DNA of 64,000 bases. Origin: Brachionus koreanus (lineage: Eukaryota; Rotifera; Eurotatoria; Ploima; Brachionidae). The position numbers were made by a program, and so were the translations under genes. The stretch lies in the NCBI GenBank assembly GCA_016987375.1, contig PJRA01000323.1:1122966-1186965 (forward strand). Direction: 5' to 3'. Numbering within the stretch: the stretch's first letter is position 1; the number at the start of each line of letters is the position of its first letter. Positions 10,601-24,600 of the stretch are shown here, in pieces. Below the pieces are notes generated by a model. It ran no database searches, had not been told where the DNA came from, and saw only the letters and a program-made list of their open reading frames with translations.

Positions 10601-13600
10601 AGCGACATTAAAAAACGAAATTTGAAAATTAGAGAAAAAAAATAAGACAAAAATAGAGGTTTGTGTAATTTCTGAAAAAAAAATTTAAATTTGAAATTTT
10701 AATTTGATAATTTTGATAATTATTATTCATTGTTTTTTCGCATTTTCAACAGTCAATTTTTACTTAATCTTCTGTCGTTGCGGATTAGTGATACTAAGCT
10801 GCAATGGGTTAATAAATAAACACGTGCTATGTAACATTGGTCGTTAATGATGAAAAAATCAAATTTCAAAAATCAAAATCAATCTCAAAATAATTTTAAA
10901 TATGTTTTCTTTTAAAATGATATTAAATAATCAACAATAATGGGAAAAATGATTTAATGTTTTCTAAATATTTCAAAATTAAAATCTGATTTTTGAATTA
11001 ATCCATTCATTATAACCAATTTTTTATTAAATTTTTTTAAAATTTTTGAAAATTAGCATTAAAATATAAAAAAAAATAAATAAAAAATTTTTTTATTGAA
11101 TGAAACAGAGAAATAAGAGAAGCGAGTAACTTAGTTGGGAGAAATAAAAAATCTAGCCTTTTGAATTTGATCAATCCATCGATGCACCAAGATATGTTAG
11201 ACATTTTAACTTTTAATTCTAAATGACATTTTGTCATCAATAGCTTTTGCAAAGCATAAACTAAATTAGCTGTTATTGCTTAAGAAGATTAGAAGAGCAT
11301 TTTAGAACTCAAATAATTTTGTTTATTTACAAATATTGATTTAAGATGTACTAGCAATTAGAATTACTTATTCAATTTATTCTCAAAATTAAACAATCAT
11401 TAGCGGCATGGAACTTATATTCTAATTTCGGATAGAACCCAGGGAGAATAGTCGTAATTTGACTATAAGAAGAAATAAATGAAATTTTCCTATTTCCTTC
11501 TAATTTGAATAATTAAATTTATTTAAATAGAATAATCTATAAACGCTAGAAACATCATTTGATAAAAGAACAATTTTGCTTTAGTACCTCCACACTTAGC
11601 TAATGCATGAGCATTGCTTTTTATTATTTTATTTTTTTTTCTATTTTAAGCAGCAGTTCAAATTCAAATCAAATCATTGAAATAAATAAAAATTCGATTA
11701 TTTATTTGTTTATTTTTTTTATAAACCTGATAAAAAATCAAAAAAATTTTTTTTTGCTTCAAAAAATTTTCCCCAAAGAAACAGCTTTTTAATATCTTGG
11801 TCAATTCAAGTTTTGTTTTAGAATTCTAGCTTTTTGTTTTGACATTTTTCTAATATCTAAATAACCAAAAGAGACATTTTATTTATAACTCTAAGGAATA
11901 GGATTAATTACTCTCTGAATTATAATTAATCTATCAGCAGTGGGATTCTTAGGCAATAATCTAAAGTCGATTTTTGCCTAGATTAAAATTTTATGCTGCT
12001 ATTTCAATCGGGACATTTTTCTATAGGAAAAAAAACCAGGCAAATCAAATTAATATACTTGATTAAAATTAGATTAAAATCGATTTTTTTCTGTAATAGT
12101 TTTAAGTGTAATTCTGTGCCAACACATTGACCATAATAGTCAAATTAAATTTAGTTCTGATCAAGTACTCTTATAAGCTAATAAGGTTTATTTTTTATTC
12201 TATTGATAAAATGTAAGAAAACACAAATTTAAAGAAAAATACTTTGGCAAACTTTAATTTATTGCCCAGGGTTCTAAAAATGTTCAATGAAGTAATCGAA
12301 CAACTTAATTAAAATGCTTTATTTTTTTCGATTTTGCATAATTCTCAAGTATATCATATTTTTTAATAAGATTAGATAAAATCTTGATTTAAGAAGAATT
12401 TTCTTGATTTTTTTGTTGTGAGTTTAATTATTTTTTGCTTTAATCTAATTAAGACTTTAGTTTATTTCATTTATAAACCAGACTTGATTATTAAATGAGC
12501 TAAAAGCTGTTTGGTTTTTAATTTAAAAAAATTTTTTTTCATTCTAATCTAAACTAATAAAACTAACCATATCAGTTTAAAATACAAAAATTGTGAAATA
12601 TTCATAACTTAATAAAATGATATCAAAAGTTCAAAATAATTTTTTTTTAATCATAAAAAAATAGGTAGAAATTTTTAAGCGAAATTTAATTTTTTTTTGA
12701 ATAAATAATTCTATCTTTGACAACAATAATTCTCAATTCCGTACATGCAGTAGAAAGAATCAGTAGACACCCTGTTTTTACAGTCTTTGTCCATTTTTTT
12801 AAATAAGCATTAACATTAAAATTGTAAATTTTATTTTTCTTTTAATTTATAAAGAGATATCAGAATTTCTGATTTATTTTTTAATCAAATCAATTTTGCT
12901 TTTTAAGAATTTTATAATTCATCAGATAAAATATTAATTTCTTGTTAATTAGCGTTACATTTTAGAAGTCTTTTATTCTTGTAACTTTAAGCAATATTTT
13001 ACAGCGACATTTTATCATTCCTTCTTAAAATATTAAACTTACTATAATCAACAATAAAAAATAAATTTTTTGACTTTTTACATTTTCTCTTCTTATTTCC
13101 GTTCAATTTTTTAACAACAAAAAAAGTTTCCTCTTCTTTTTTCTATCACAAAATTTAAGCATCTTATGATTTCTCATTCTAAATTATTTCTTGTTTAATT
13201 GCGCTCCAATAATCGTGTATTTGACGAAAAATTTGAAGCCTCAAAAGACAATCTTCTTCAATCAACAATCTTTTTATTAAATCTAAAAAAAGAAGTCTTT
13301 TGGAGCAAGGAAATACGGTATGACAATTTAAATCTTACATTAAAATAGAAATTTAAAATAAAACTTTTCTTTTAAAACTGAAAAATCATAGGATTTTTTT
13401 GGCGCTTGATATTTCATCTCTACTTTGTTTTTAGTTAAAAAACAATAATCATTTTTGAAATTTATGATTTTGAATCAGAAATAAAAAATCAAAAAAAAAT
13501 ATTAATTAATTTTAATTGAAAAATGTGCTTATTTTTATGAAATAAAAAGTAAAATCAAAAGGTAACACAAAGGATAGTAAAAAATCCTTAGGGCTTTGAA

Positions 13601-14047
13601 TATCAAATAAAACTTCACAAATTTTTTAAAATTTTTTTGTTTATTTAAAGAGCTAATTTAATCAAAAAAATATTTTTTAGAAGTTTAATTCACTTTTTTA
13701 TTGTTTTAAGATGTCTGTAAAATTGTATGACGCAAAGTAATACTCTAAAGCAAGTGAGTCCTTTTCTTTTAACAGTATTAAACTAATATTAGCTAATCAA
13801 ATAAGCAAGGAAATAAGAAATGTTTCTTGATAAATATTTTATTGAACAATGAAAAAACATATTTTTTATTTCATCAGATATTGATTTAATTAGAATATAA
13901 GTCTTTTTTTGACTGAACACTGTTTAAAATAGTAAAAAAAATTGAATTATTCTTTATACAATCAGAATGGGTTGTTTAAGTAAAAAAAATATCTATTCAT
14001 CAGACTTTTTCAGTCATATTTCAAATAATTTTTAAAAAACTTAGATT
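10601..14047. other. Long A+T-rich intron-like stretch
   Basis: No gene, RNA gene or clear element seen in about 3.4 kb. The open frames near 11.0-11.8 kb consist of homopolymer-derived Phe/Lys/Ile/Asn and are chance. Any exon matching the short exon at 33425 of copy B should lie in this intron, but I could not find one. Confidence 0.45.
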
Positions 14048-14268
14048 TTAACACTAGAAGCACCATACGCGGCATTTGACTCGTTTGAAAAATTTTTAAA
14101 TCCTCGTATCTTTTGAATGGATTTTTCAAATAAATATATCTTTTTTGAATTATGTAGATTTTAAAATTTTCTTTAAAAAATGATATTATTTTAATAAAAT
14201 TATTAGTTTTGTATAAAATATTTTTGAATTAAAAAACATGGGAAAATGCTTGGTGCTTCTAGTGTATA
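14048..14268. mobile_element. piggyBac-like MITE, CACTAGAAGCACC family
   Basis: TTAA then CACTAGAAGCACCA at the left and TGGTGCTTCTAGTG then TATA (a mutated TTAA) at the right: inverted terminal repeats of at least 14 bp. The interior has no coding frame. The same interior occurs at 47344-47568 (opposite orientation) and, truncated, at 35350-35532. piggyBac elements use TTAA targets and have ends of similar form, so I infer a non-autonomous piggyBac derivative. Confidence 0.8.
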
Positions 14269-14910
14269 AAAAAATATCTTTTTAAGAGAAAGGTCTGCTT
14301 TTCACAACATTTTCTGGTGAAATTAAAATAAGTAACATTGATAAGTCAAATAGTCTTGCATTTTTCATATTTCGATTTGTTTAAATCACTCATTTAAATT
14401 GTAAACTCAAGTTGGTAAACTACAAAATGGCAGAAAGAATTTGCCTTTTCCTTTATTTTTCTTCTTGATAAATACAGATTCTAAAAATATGTATCTGTTT
14501 TAATTATATTTTATATTTATATAAATTAAATTATTATCGATTAAAAATAAATCTTTGATTTTATTTTTAGTATTATTTTTTGAATTTTTAAATATTTACG
14601 TTTTTCGTTTTAGAATTTATTAATGAAAAATAAATTTTTAATATATTTTGTCTATAAATGTAATAAGACACAGTGTTTTCAAAAATTCTACAAGTAAAAA
14701 TTCTAAAATAGCCGTTAAAGTGTACAATTTTGATCCGAACTTTTTCAAGTACAGAACAAAAAAAAAAAAAAGATGATGTATCAATTCATATAAATTTTTT
14801 TTTACAAATCTAATTTTTTCATTATTTAAAGTATTTTAGATTTTTAAAATATTTTAAAAAAAGGCTTTGACTTTGTTAACTTGCTAAATGTTTTATTTCT
14901 TTGATTATAA

Positions 14911-15564
14911 GGTTCACGCGTAGCAAAAGTATCGCACTAACTGAATTTCAAAGAACAAACTATTCAAATCTGCATAATTAAAAACCTAGAAAAACAAGTT
15001 TCTTTGGGGAAGAAAAAAAAAGAATTCTCATTCTCACACCCCTCAATTTTAAAATCTAATAAAAAGAAGGAAAAAGTGGCCCCAAGATTTAAAAAAAAGA
15101 AGTATCTTTTCTTCAGGCTTATATCACTTGTTCAAATATACATATCCTAATAGTATTGTACCATTTCTGATAGGCAATAATCTTATCTACAAAATAGTGT
15201 GCTGATTTGAGTCATCATGTTCTTAATTTACCAATATCTTGGTCAATAAATGGTAAAATTTTGGCTTTTTTTCAGTACTTTTGTATCTCCTATGCAGTTA
15301 CCCGCAAACCACTATTTTTTTTTGCATATTCGAAAACCAGACAAAATTTTAAACAAATCTTTGACCACTTTTTATATTTTTTGATTTTTTAGATTTTAAA
15401 ATTGAGTCAATTTTTTTTTTAATTTTTGAGGGGGTGGGTTCAAGAATTTTTTTTTACATCCCCAAAAAAACTTGTGTTTCAAGGTTTTTAAGTATGCAGA
15501 TTAATAATTTAAAGTTGGTTCTTTGAAATTCAGTTAATTAAAAGAGTTTAGCTTTGCGCTAACC
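14911..15564. repeat. Inverted-repeat element with ~150-bp arms
   Basis: The left arm (about 14911-15055) and right arm (about 15390-15564) are inverted copies with indels. Shared blocks include CTGAATTTCAAAGAAC / GTTCTTTGAAATTCAG, AATTAAAAACCT / AGGTTTTTAA and a G-run block (TTGAGGGGGTGGG against CACACCCCTCAA). The ends are GGTT and AACC. The centre is non-coding. It looks like an old foldback or MITE and ends about 120 bp before the first sure exon of copy A. Confidence 0.6.
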
Positions 15565-15685
15565 TAACTTAGAAATATTTTCTATGAAAAGAGAATTCAA
15601 TGGAAAAAAATTCTATGAATTGCCACTAAAATATAAAAAAAATGCTTAAATAAATAAATGAATTAAATTTGAATTTGAAAGTTTG

Positions 15686-18600
15686 ATGAGCCAAAATGTG
15701 GATGAACAAGAAGAATACGAGCTTGTCGACAAGGAAACAACTCAAAACTCCGAAAACTCAATAGCGACAAAGCAAGCCTCAAAAGACTTGAACAACAACT
15801 GTCCACTTGAAACGACTAGCTTAATATTCGAAAATGATAGAGCCGAAAAGACCAGCGGAGACGAGCCCAGTCAAAGACCGACTGCCAATAAGCTTAACAA
15901 AAAATCTAAGATACAAAAAAAAATTCGAAATTTAGCTAGTCGTGCAAAATTTGTAAAAGAAAAAAAATAAATTTTAAAAAATAAAAAATTTTTATTTCAG
16001 GAACCGCAAGGTTCAAATCCCAGCCACGAGATTTATGTCGAACTGGAAGAACTTAATTCAATGGACAAGAATTTGATTGATGATGAGCAAATATATGAAT
16101 GGCGAGAGGTATCGAGATGGATAAAATACGAGCAAACAATTAATAGTGAGACTAACAAATGGAATCGGCCGTTTGTCGGCGCTCTTTTGTATCAGAGTTT
16201 ATTGTACCTTAAAACCGGTCTTCAATACGGAACCGTTTTGCTCAAATGCGACCGAGAGTCCATTGTCGGCATTGTTGACGACCTGGTCGAGGATTTCATC
16301 GACAGCGGCCATTTGAACAAAGAAAACCGCGAGCTTGTCAAACGAGTCCTGCTTAGCAATCATCGACACAATTCAATGTTCACTTCAAGTTTGACCGGCG
16401 GGCTTACGCGCAAAAAGTCAACTATATCCGAGTTTTTGCCGTATCCGCTTGGCAGTCGGCGTCAGTCGACATTCACCAACGAGAACAACATTCACTCGGA
16501 AAGCACAAGCCGAAAAAATTCATCCATTCAATTCAGCGACTTTTACATAAACAAGCATCGAAACTCGGCCACTGCGTCCAATTCGCCTACGAACAAAAAA
16601 TTAAGCATGAGCGAGTACAATTTGGAAAAAGACTTTAAAACTGGCTTGTTCCAAAAAAACATGGCAAATAGAGAAAATTCGGTTAAATTTTTTACACCGT
16701 CTAATCCGTCTAGTGGTGTATGCAGCAATGTCGAGTGTGGCATTGACAGCATGGACAACAATTTAAATATTAATTCAACATATGTTAATAAAAATAGACG
16801 CAGATCAACCATGGCTCTAATCAAAAATTCTCTTGGTCAATCAAAACTTTACAAGGTATTGTTTTATTTTTAGAAATATTGAAGCATTTGACAACCAGAA
16901 AAGTTAAACCATTAAATTTTTTATTGCTATTTTTATTTATTATTTAAAAATTTAGGACTTTACCTAAAATCCGAACCTGGATTTTTTTCTTCTAAAGCTA
17001 AAATACGGACTATCACGTCCGCAGAGTAAAATTTGCTTATTCAAAAAACTTTTGAAATCAAATTTTTTTGAAATCATTTGAATTTAAAAATTCAAATGAT
17101 TTTGATTTCAAAAAGTTGATTCAAGAGAGTGATTTGATATGATATGTAAACATGAAGATTTGGCTATTCTGTTTATCAGAATTTATTTTTTATTTTATTG
17201 TAAAGCTGGTCGAGCTTAGCTCATATTATTAAAAAACCAATATAGTCATTGTTTGCTTTCACCAAAAATTTTATTGAAACAAAATTAACCTCAAAGTAGT
17301 AGAAGCAGACTAGCGCATAAGTAAAAAATAAGTCATTTTAAAGTATATTCATTTATTAAAAATTTACTTGAATTTTTTTTTCAAAAAAAAGCCATTATTA
17401 ATTACATTTTTTTATAGTTCAAATTTTAATTTAAAAATTAAATTTTAAAATTAATTGCATCAAATTATTCGATAAATTTCAGGAATTTTTTTCTCTATAT
17501 TAAAGATTTTCTAAATGTAAAACTAAATAAAAAAGTAATTTTTAAGTCTTTTCAAAGTCAACTCATTTGACTTAACTTGACTTTATCAATTTTGAACAAC
17601 TCTGAGTAGAAGTAGTAGTTGTAGGAGTAGAACCTTGAACTTCACTGCCGTTGACCTGGCAACTATTTCTAATTCTAACATCATATTTAGTAATTTTTAA
17701 AATTGGCTCATATTGACGTGAACAAAACATCCGTTATTTAATCAAAAAGAAAAAAATTTTTTAATGCTACTTAACTTTATTTGAGTTAAAAAGATAAAGA
17801 ATTTTAATTTTTTTTTTCTTGGACATGTGATCTTGATAGACCCTTGATACTTGAACTGAGATAAGCACATATCAAAAACAACAAAAAAATTATGACTTTC
17901 TAGTTTTACATGAAAGAAGTAGAATGAGTTCAGCAAGAAATGAATTTAAAAAAAAGATGCTTTTATTAGTAGGACCAAAAAAAAATAAAAATTTTATAAT
18001 TGATTTTCTCTTGAACCTTTTGGTTATTCAATTCGACTGGTCGAGTCTCGGATTGTTCAATATTTAAATACGATTGTGTAGGGATATTAAAAGCTGCTTT
18101 ATTTAAAGAACCTGTAGAGTTTCTATTAAGCGCTGAGGACGCTTTTTTTTCGTCTACCTTTTTTCGCTTTTTGTTCAATTTGCAAATCTAAAGATGAAAA
18201 TTCAGTAAACAGTTCAAGTTTGTAGCTAATGCCAATTACATGCTTGCAAATATAATGCTTTCTCCAATATTGACAAGTTCGTGTGCTCAATTCGCAGATT
18301 TGACCATTGACAAATTTTACATGCATGCATGGCTTTGAAGAACCTCTAATTTTTTTTAAACCATGGTTCGTTAACGTCATAGTTTGTTTGATTATCTTTA
18401 TCATAGTCTTATTAACGAATAATTAAAATAGAATAGGACTAATTTTTTTTGTGAATAACTTTTGAAATTTTATAGAATTTTTTTGAAATTTACTACTCGG
18501 TTTGGTAGAAAGTTTCGTCCTGCTTCACATTTTGTTAGCTGTGAGCAAATGCGATGCTTTGCTCCTCTTATTCCTCCACTTGGTCCTTCATTATTCACTG

Positions 18601-21600
18601 AGCTCATGAGTTTCGCATCGTAGTATCAATTAACATGATTGTACTTTTTGTCGACTTTATAGAATTGAATAAGATCCCCATGCTCTCGCCTATCTTCCAG
18701 AGTTTCTAATCCCAAGTTAGTTAATCTTGACTCATAGTTCAAACTTCTTATTTGTGGAACAAGTTTCGTTGCTCTTCTTTGTACTTGTTCAAGTTTAAGT
18801 ATATCCTTCTAACATATGTTTTATAAGGCTGCAAAAACAATTGAGTATCCCAATACGAACATTTTCTTGAGCATACCAAGCATGTTGTTAGCTTTATTAA
18901 CGCAGTTGTCAATTTGATCATTCCATTTGAGTTTGTTGTTCACCATTACACCAAGATCGCGCTCAGTAGTAGTCTCAGCTAATTCAANNNNNNNNNNNNN
19001 NNNNNNNNNNNNNNNNNNNNNNNNNNNNNNNNNNNNNNNNNNNNNNNNNNNNNNNNNNNNNNNNNNNNNNNNNNNNNNNNNNNNNNNNNNNNNNNNNNNN
19101 NNNNNNNNNNNNNNNNNNNNNNNNNNNNNNNNNNNNNNNNNNNNNNNNNNNNNNNNNNNNNNNNNNNNNNNNNNNNNNNNNNNNNNNNNNNNNNNNNNNN
19201 NNNNNNNNNNNNNNNNNNNNNNNNNNNNNNNNNNNNNNNNNNNNNNNNNNNNNNNNNNNNNNNNNNNNNNNNNNNNNNNNNNNNNNNNNNNNNNNNNNNN
19301 NNNNNNNNNNNNNNNNNNNNNNNNNNNNNNNNNNNNNNNNNNNNNNNNNNNNNNNNNNNNNNNNNNNNNNNNNNNNNNNNNNNNNNNNNNNNNNNNNNNN
19401 NNNNNNNNNNNNNNNNNNNNNNNNNNNNNNNNNNNNNNNNNNNNNNNNNNNNNNNNNNNNNNNNNNNNNNNNNNNNNNNNNNNNNNNNNNNNNNNNNNNN
19501 NNNNNNNNNNNNNNNNNNNNNNNNNNNNNNNNNNNNNNNNNNNNNNNNNNNNNNNNNNNNNNNNNNNNNNNNNNNNNTTAATATTGATAAAAGCGATATT
19601 GGACGATAGTTTTCAGGATTTGTTTTACCACCTTTCTTCTTGTATACTGGAGTAACATTAGCTCTTTTCCAACATGCTGGTATCACACTAGACTCGAAAG
19701 ATAACTTAAACATACTACTTTTTTTTTACTTCACTATTCCCATTCGCAAGTCTGGTTACTTATTTCAATTCTTTTTTTAAATAATTTTTTATTCTAGTTT
19801 TACTCATTTTCATCTTATTTGACCATAAAATAAGACATAAACTCAAGTCTAGAATTTTTATTTTTTAGTGATAAATAAAGTCTTTTTTTAGTAGCTGGTC
19901 GTCAAATTAAAATTATTTACCAAACTTTTTTATTGATTGATAATTAATTAATTAAAAAATATTCAAGTCCGAACAAAGCATAAAAGGTATTTCTTATGAT
20001 GCAGAGGCTTGTAAAGTATTGGTCGGAAGTGTTGACTTTCTAGACAGACCCGTTATGGGCTTTATTCGATTGTTAAACAGCCATAGTTTAGATGAGTTTG
20101 CCGAATCGAACATCAAAGTGCGCTTCATTTTTGTACTTCTTGGTCCACGAAATGAAAACATCGACTACATAGAAATAGGTCGATGCATTGGAACTCTTAT
20201 GACAAATAAAGAATTTCACGAATGTGCCTATCAGGCCAACGATAGACGTGACTTAATCGAAGGAATATCTTACTTTACAAACAAGAGTTTGTGCTTAGTG
20301 CTTCCGCTTGGACAGTTCGACACTGATTTAATGAATCCAATAGTAGAATGGATGAGGGACAAAATGAAAAAAAAGCTGAAAAAACTAGCAGCCGAATCAA
20401 TTAGACATAGCGAGGACAAATGCCATATTTCACCTTTACAAAATCGATACAAAAAATCAATTTCACTTAGTAGAGAAACCAAAAACAAGATTGATAATGA
20501 ACACTTGAGTGCTGTGTCGAAAATACAGGCCAGTCATTTGGACTATGGTCAAGATATGGATGAGAAAAATAATGACGAAGAGTTCGATCCGTTCAGACGA
20601 ACTGGACTACCGTTCGGATCGTTGGCTCTTGAAATCAAATACAGATATTCGAAATATATAAGCGATTATACGGATGCTTTAAATATTCATTGTCTAATAG
20701 CTTTTGTTTTCATATTTACTGTATGCATAGGCTCTGCACTAAGCTTTGGTGGTATTCTTGGTAAGTTTTTGAAAATTTTTTGTTTTTTTATTTTCAAAAT
20801 AAATTTTTAAAATGTAAAAAATAATTAAAAATAAATTATTTTATTTCTATGCTAGGGTGAGTCAAAAAAAATAAAATTACACTTCTATGATAAAGAGTTA
20901 TAAGGATCGGCAAGCAATTAAGAAACTTTTTTTTTGACACACATTGATTCGATAGGCTTTTTTGAATCTTGGATGTTAAATTATCTCTAATACCAATGAT
21001 TGGACCCTTTTAAAATGTGCTTTAATTTCGCAAGTCGCTCACATCAAAAAGCGACTGGAATAATCAAGGTTACTTATAAATAGACTTTTGAAAACAGTCA
21101 TTAGAATTTCAGTTTAGGAGCCAATTTTTTGAGCTGTTTGATTCGTATTTTTGATGATTCTTAGCGGTAGGAATCAACTGTTTCTAAGATTTCGATTTTC
21201 AGGAATAGTTTAATTGGTTTGTCACAGTCTATTCCGGAAGTGAATATAACTTTACATTTTTTTGTATTTTGTTGTCTGTACATCACTACTTTATTTATAA
21301 TTTCTTATGGCATATTACTTTTGGCTCTACCAACCAAATAGCCTAATATGCCATCAGCATATTTTTCAATTTCTGCGCTCGATGATCAATAATTTTTGAG
21401 ATCAGAAATAAATAGTATAAACAGAAGAATACCTAGAACGCTCCCTTAAATATCACCGGCTTCAACATTTTACAATTCCGTTTCCAGTTCATCTATTCTA
21501 TCTCTATGCTTACGGTTAGTTCAGTAGAAGGCTACCAATAAAGTCATCCAGTTAGGAAATAGTCTGTCGAGCTTTGTTAAAAGTTTTTGTGGTCAACTAA

Positions 21601-24600
21601 ATCGAAGGCTTTGGTGAAGTCAAAGAATAAAGCTTGAATAAATTCTTTTCTTACAATCGCCAGTCATCAATAACTTTGATCGCGGCGTCCAATGTTCTCT
21701 TACCTGGAAGAAAATCTTGCTGCTTGTTGTTTTCCAGATAGTCTGTGTTTAAGTTCACTATTAAAAAAAATTTAAGATTAAGCAGAATTATTAATTTAAT
21801 TGTTATTTGAAAAAATTTAACAACAAGGTATTTAGGTTATAAAAATATAAATTAAATTTATTTTATTGAAAATTGAACTCCTAAACGTTGAAAACTTCAC
21901 TTGATCACATCTTGAATAAAGTTTTTCCAAAGGTTTTTTCTCCACTTGTTTACTTTTCCATTAGTTCAATTAGATTGTTGCTGTTTCTTAAAATATAATT
22001 CATTCAAGCATTCTTTTAAAAATTTTTTGTTAATTTAAATATTGCTTCATTTATCAGATATTTTTGATATTTTTGGTACGGTCAGATTTGAATACATCAG
22101 ATTTTTAGTAAAAATTTCAGATATGAAATAGTTAAATTTATATTTAATTTGTCAGATATTTAATTATCAAATGTCAGCTAGAAAAGAAAATCATCAATTT
22201 TTAGAAAAAATGATACTTATTCAAGGCTTAAGTAATTTTTTGGGTCTTGCAGTAGTCGCATTTGACCAAATCTTAGACACTATCACTCAATGAAATTCTT
22301 CAAAGAGTCGTTGATGATCAGCTATACGAATTATATGCATAGACATCTTGTGTTTAAACCATAAGAACGTATAGGAGTGCTTTGTTTCCAATTATCTTGA
22401 TTAAGATTACTAATACGAATTTGTTGAAATGTTGTTTGGTTTTCGCTCAATAAGACAGCTCTCTAATTTAATCATTATTGTTACTTATTTATAGTTTAAA
22501 CCACATTTGCAGTTATATTATCAAAATTCTTTTAAATATATAATTTTATCAAAGCTGATTCGAAGTCTTTATCATCTGCAACTTTAAGTGCTTAATGCCA
22601 TTTGGAACCTTGTATAAGTATGTTTGATGTTTGAGAAAATAACAAAGCTCTGAAAAATTTGAACTGTTTTTTTTTTAATTAAAATAATAAATTAATAGAG
22701 TTTAATTTCTGATGGAATGCAAATTATTTTAGCGTTTAAATTTTGGGCGTTTCTAAACTTTATTACAATACTGTTTCTAGAAATTTTGAATAAAAAATAG
22801 TTGACAAAATAGTAAACCTAAAGTCAATTTTTTTTTTCATTTGTTCTCAAATTATTAATTAATAAAACATTCTTCAAAAAAATTTATATTTAGCTGACAA
22901 AACAACCAAACGATTCGGTGTTAATGAAATGCTAATAGCAACATCAATGAACGGCATAGTATTTGGCCTATTTAGTGGTCAGCCGCTAATGATACTGGGT
23001 CCAACAGGTCCATTTTTAGTCTATGAAGAAATGCTTTATCAAGTGAGCCATCATCTTAATTAAATTAGCTAAATAAAAATTTTAAACTTTATTCAAACTA
23101 TTTAAACTTAAGTTTTGTCGCAAAGTGGTGTGTCTAGACTTTTTGGCAGTCCGGTGCTGGGTCACTGCTTGGGTTCTCTTATTTGCTCTGGTAATGCTAG
23201 GCTTCGAGAGCATCTACATAATTCAATATGTCACTCGTTTCACCGAAGAAATATTTGCATTTCTCATTGCGACTGTTTTTCTTCTTGATGCTTTCAAAAA
23301 AATGGTCAAAATTTTCAAGACAGATCCTTTGTTTGTTACTGAAAAATATTGTAATCTAAATAGTAGTTATTGGGAAGAAAACATCCGAAATATGACTGAA
23401 AAAGAGTGTGTTTATATTAGAGAAGAGAATGAATACATTGCTGCGAGTGAGCCTCGATTGCCGTCCCCAAATGTTGCACTTCTTTCACTGATGCTTATGA
23501 TAGGAACATTTGTCTTGGCCATATGTCTTAAAAAACTCAGGCGGAGCATATTTCTGGGAGCACGTGCAAGACGCACTTTTAGCGATGTTGGCATGCTTAT
23601 ATCAATAGTATTGATGGTAGCAGTAGATAGTTATATTAATTCCCAAACTGGCCTTAATACACAAAAATTAGACTTGCCCGACAATATTCTAGCTCCGGCC
23701 GAGTATCGAGATCAATGGTTAGTGATTCCTTGGAACAAAAATCTTCCCATTTGGGTTCCATTCGCCGCTTTTGTCCCAGCATTGCTTATTTTTATAGTTC
23801 TATTCTTTGAAGTTGAATTAACAGGAATGATTTTGTATGCCAAGCACAGAAAACTTAAAAAAGGCACTGGCTTCAATCTGGACTTGTTAATACTGGCCAT
23901 TCTAATGAACGTGAATAGCTTTTTAGGTCTGCCATGGATGTGCGCTGCACCAGTACGCACACTCGCTCATTGGGCAAGCTTGACTGTGTACAGCAAGGCC
24001 TACATACCCGGTGAAAAGCCTAAATTAATTGATGTCAAAGAGCAAAGATTGACAAATATTTGTGTCCATTTAGCCATTGGTATTTAAAAATAGAAAAAAA
24101 AAGAAGAAATCTATTTTGAATTTTATTTTTTTTTAAAGGACTTTGTTTGTTAGCTAAATCAGTTCTTAAAATGATACCAGTTTCAGTTCTTTTCGGAATT
24201 ATTCTCTATTTTGGAGTTGTTTCTTTGTCCGGAACACAGTTGTTTGAACGAATCAAGCTCATATTTATTCCTTCTAAATATTGCCCAAATGTGATTTATG
24301 CAAGAGGAGTAAGAAAATATTTTTTTGTTTTGTTTTTGTTGAAGAAAAATTATATTCTTTCAAATTTAGATGAAAAATTTTTAAAACAAAATTAAAATTA
24401 CCCTTGATTAATTTTACTGTTTAAACTATTAATTTAACGAGCAGTAAAAAAAATAGAAATTATTCTTTAAAATATCTTGATTTTTATTTAAATTCATTTT
24501 GACTTAACAGTTCTAACACTAAGCTAGTTGATAGAAATTAACTAACTCTGAATTAGATCACCTCTTAGTCTTCTTGTACTTAAGTTTGTAACGTCTAGCC

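Noticed and set aside
11037..11792. Open frames of 60-70 codons in the 10.6-14.0 kb intron
   Set aside because: Composed of Phe, Ile, Leu, Lys, Asn and Ser from A/T runs; no motif, no splice logic.
18927..19713. Long open frames on both strands across the run of Ns
   Set aside because: The frames are open only because unknown bases contain no stops; the real content is a LINE relic with a gap.
20858..20941. Small inverted pair TGAGTCAAAAAAAA / TTTTTTTTGACACA
   Set aside because: About 85 bp with ends dominated by A/T runs; chance pairing is likely in this composition and no second copy was noticed.
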